A program made the position numbers and the translations under genes. From Desulfobacteraceae bacterium (GTDB lineage Bacteria > Desulfobacterota > Desulfobacteria > Desulfobacterales > Desulfosalsimonadaceae): DNA of 14,169 nucleotides. The stretch spans positions 1-14,169 of the forward strand of contig JAGXHH010000102.1 in NCBI GenBank assembly GCA_024636355.1, written 5' to 3'. Positions 14,151 to 14,169 of this stretch are shown here, one piece after another. Each line of letters begins with the position of its first letter. Within the stretch, counting starts at the first letter, position 1. The notes below the pieces were generated by a model. It was not told where the DNA came from. It did not search any database and saw nothing but the letters and a program-made list of their open reading frames with translations.

Positions 14151-14169
14151 CTGTCTCTTATACACATCT
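14151..14169 (+). other. Nextera/Tn5 mosaic-end adapter sequence (artefact)
   Basis: The final 19 bases, CTGTCTCTTATACACATCT, are exactly the reverse complement of the Tn5 mosaic end used in Nextera libraries. They sit at the very end of the sequence, which marks an untrimmed read and contig end, not genomic DNA. Confidence 0.97.

Noticed and set aside
14151..14169. LivM C-terminal residues CLLYTS as genuine protein
   Set aside because: They are the translation of the sequencing adapter.

Overview
The window reads as a chromosomal segment of an anaerobic Desulfobacterota (former Deltaproteobacteria) bacterium. This is an inference from gene content and protein style: an RpoH-type sigma factor, a TPR lipoprotein next to a LolB-like lipoprotein, crotonase, a PaaK-type aryl-CoA ligase, a tandem ACT protein and a Liv-type ABC importer. 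No 16S or other decisive marker is present. It looks like core or ordinary accessory chromosome, with no phage, IS or CRISPR. The last 19 bases are not genomic: they match the Nextera/Tn5 mosaic-end adapter, so the window ends at an untrimmed contig end inside livM.

Left half (1-6966), all on the minus strand, in transcription order: rpoH-like sigma factor, TPR lipoprotein, LolB-like lipoprotein, ATP-grasp ligase, dGTPase-like HD hydrolase, LapA-like membrane protein, mutS (cut by the left edge). The four genes from the TPR lipoprotein to the HD hydrolase overlap by 4, 20 and 20 bases, so they are one translationally coupled unit. The rpoH-like gene has a good sigma-70 promoter (-35 TTGAAT, 17 bases, -10 TATACT) about 140 bases upstream. 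The theme is envelope maintenance, stress response and nucleic-acid upkeep.

Middle (7191-8995): a tRNA-Arg(UCU) with encoded CCA and its own terminator, a minus-strand phospholipid N-methyltransferase of the PmtA type, and a plus-strand crotonase-family enoyl-CoA hydratase.

Right half (9012-14150), plus strand: the most interesting part. Between the crotonase gene and paaK lies a 360-base region that reads like a classical amino-acid attenuator. A 34-codon leader ORF carries four consecutive Phe codons (five of seven codons at positions 19-25 are Phe). It is followed by mutually exclusive stems 1:2, 2:3 (antiterminator) and 3:4 (terminator). A second intrinsic terminator (5:6) follows, and its left arm can also pair with the freed strand 4. 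Downstream are paaK (phenylacetate-CoA ligase), a tandem ACT-domain protein, and livK, livH and livM. My reading, as inference, is a phenylalanine-responsive operon that takes up and activates aryl acids or aromatic amino acids, possibly to feed phenylacetate back to phenylalanine when Phe-tRNA runs low. A period-6 simple repeat and a weak terminator-like hairpin separate the ACT gene from livK.
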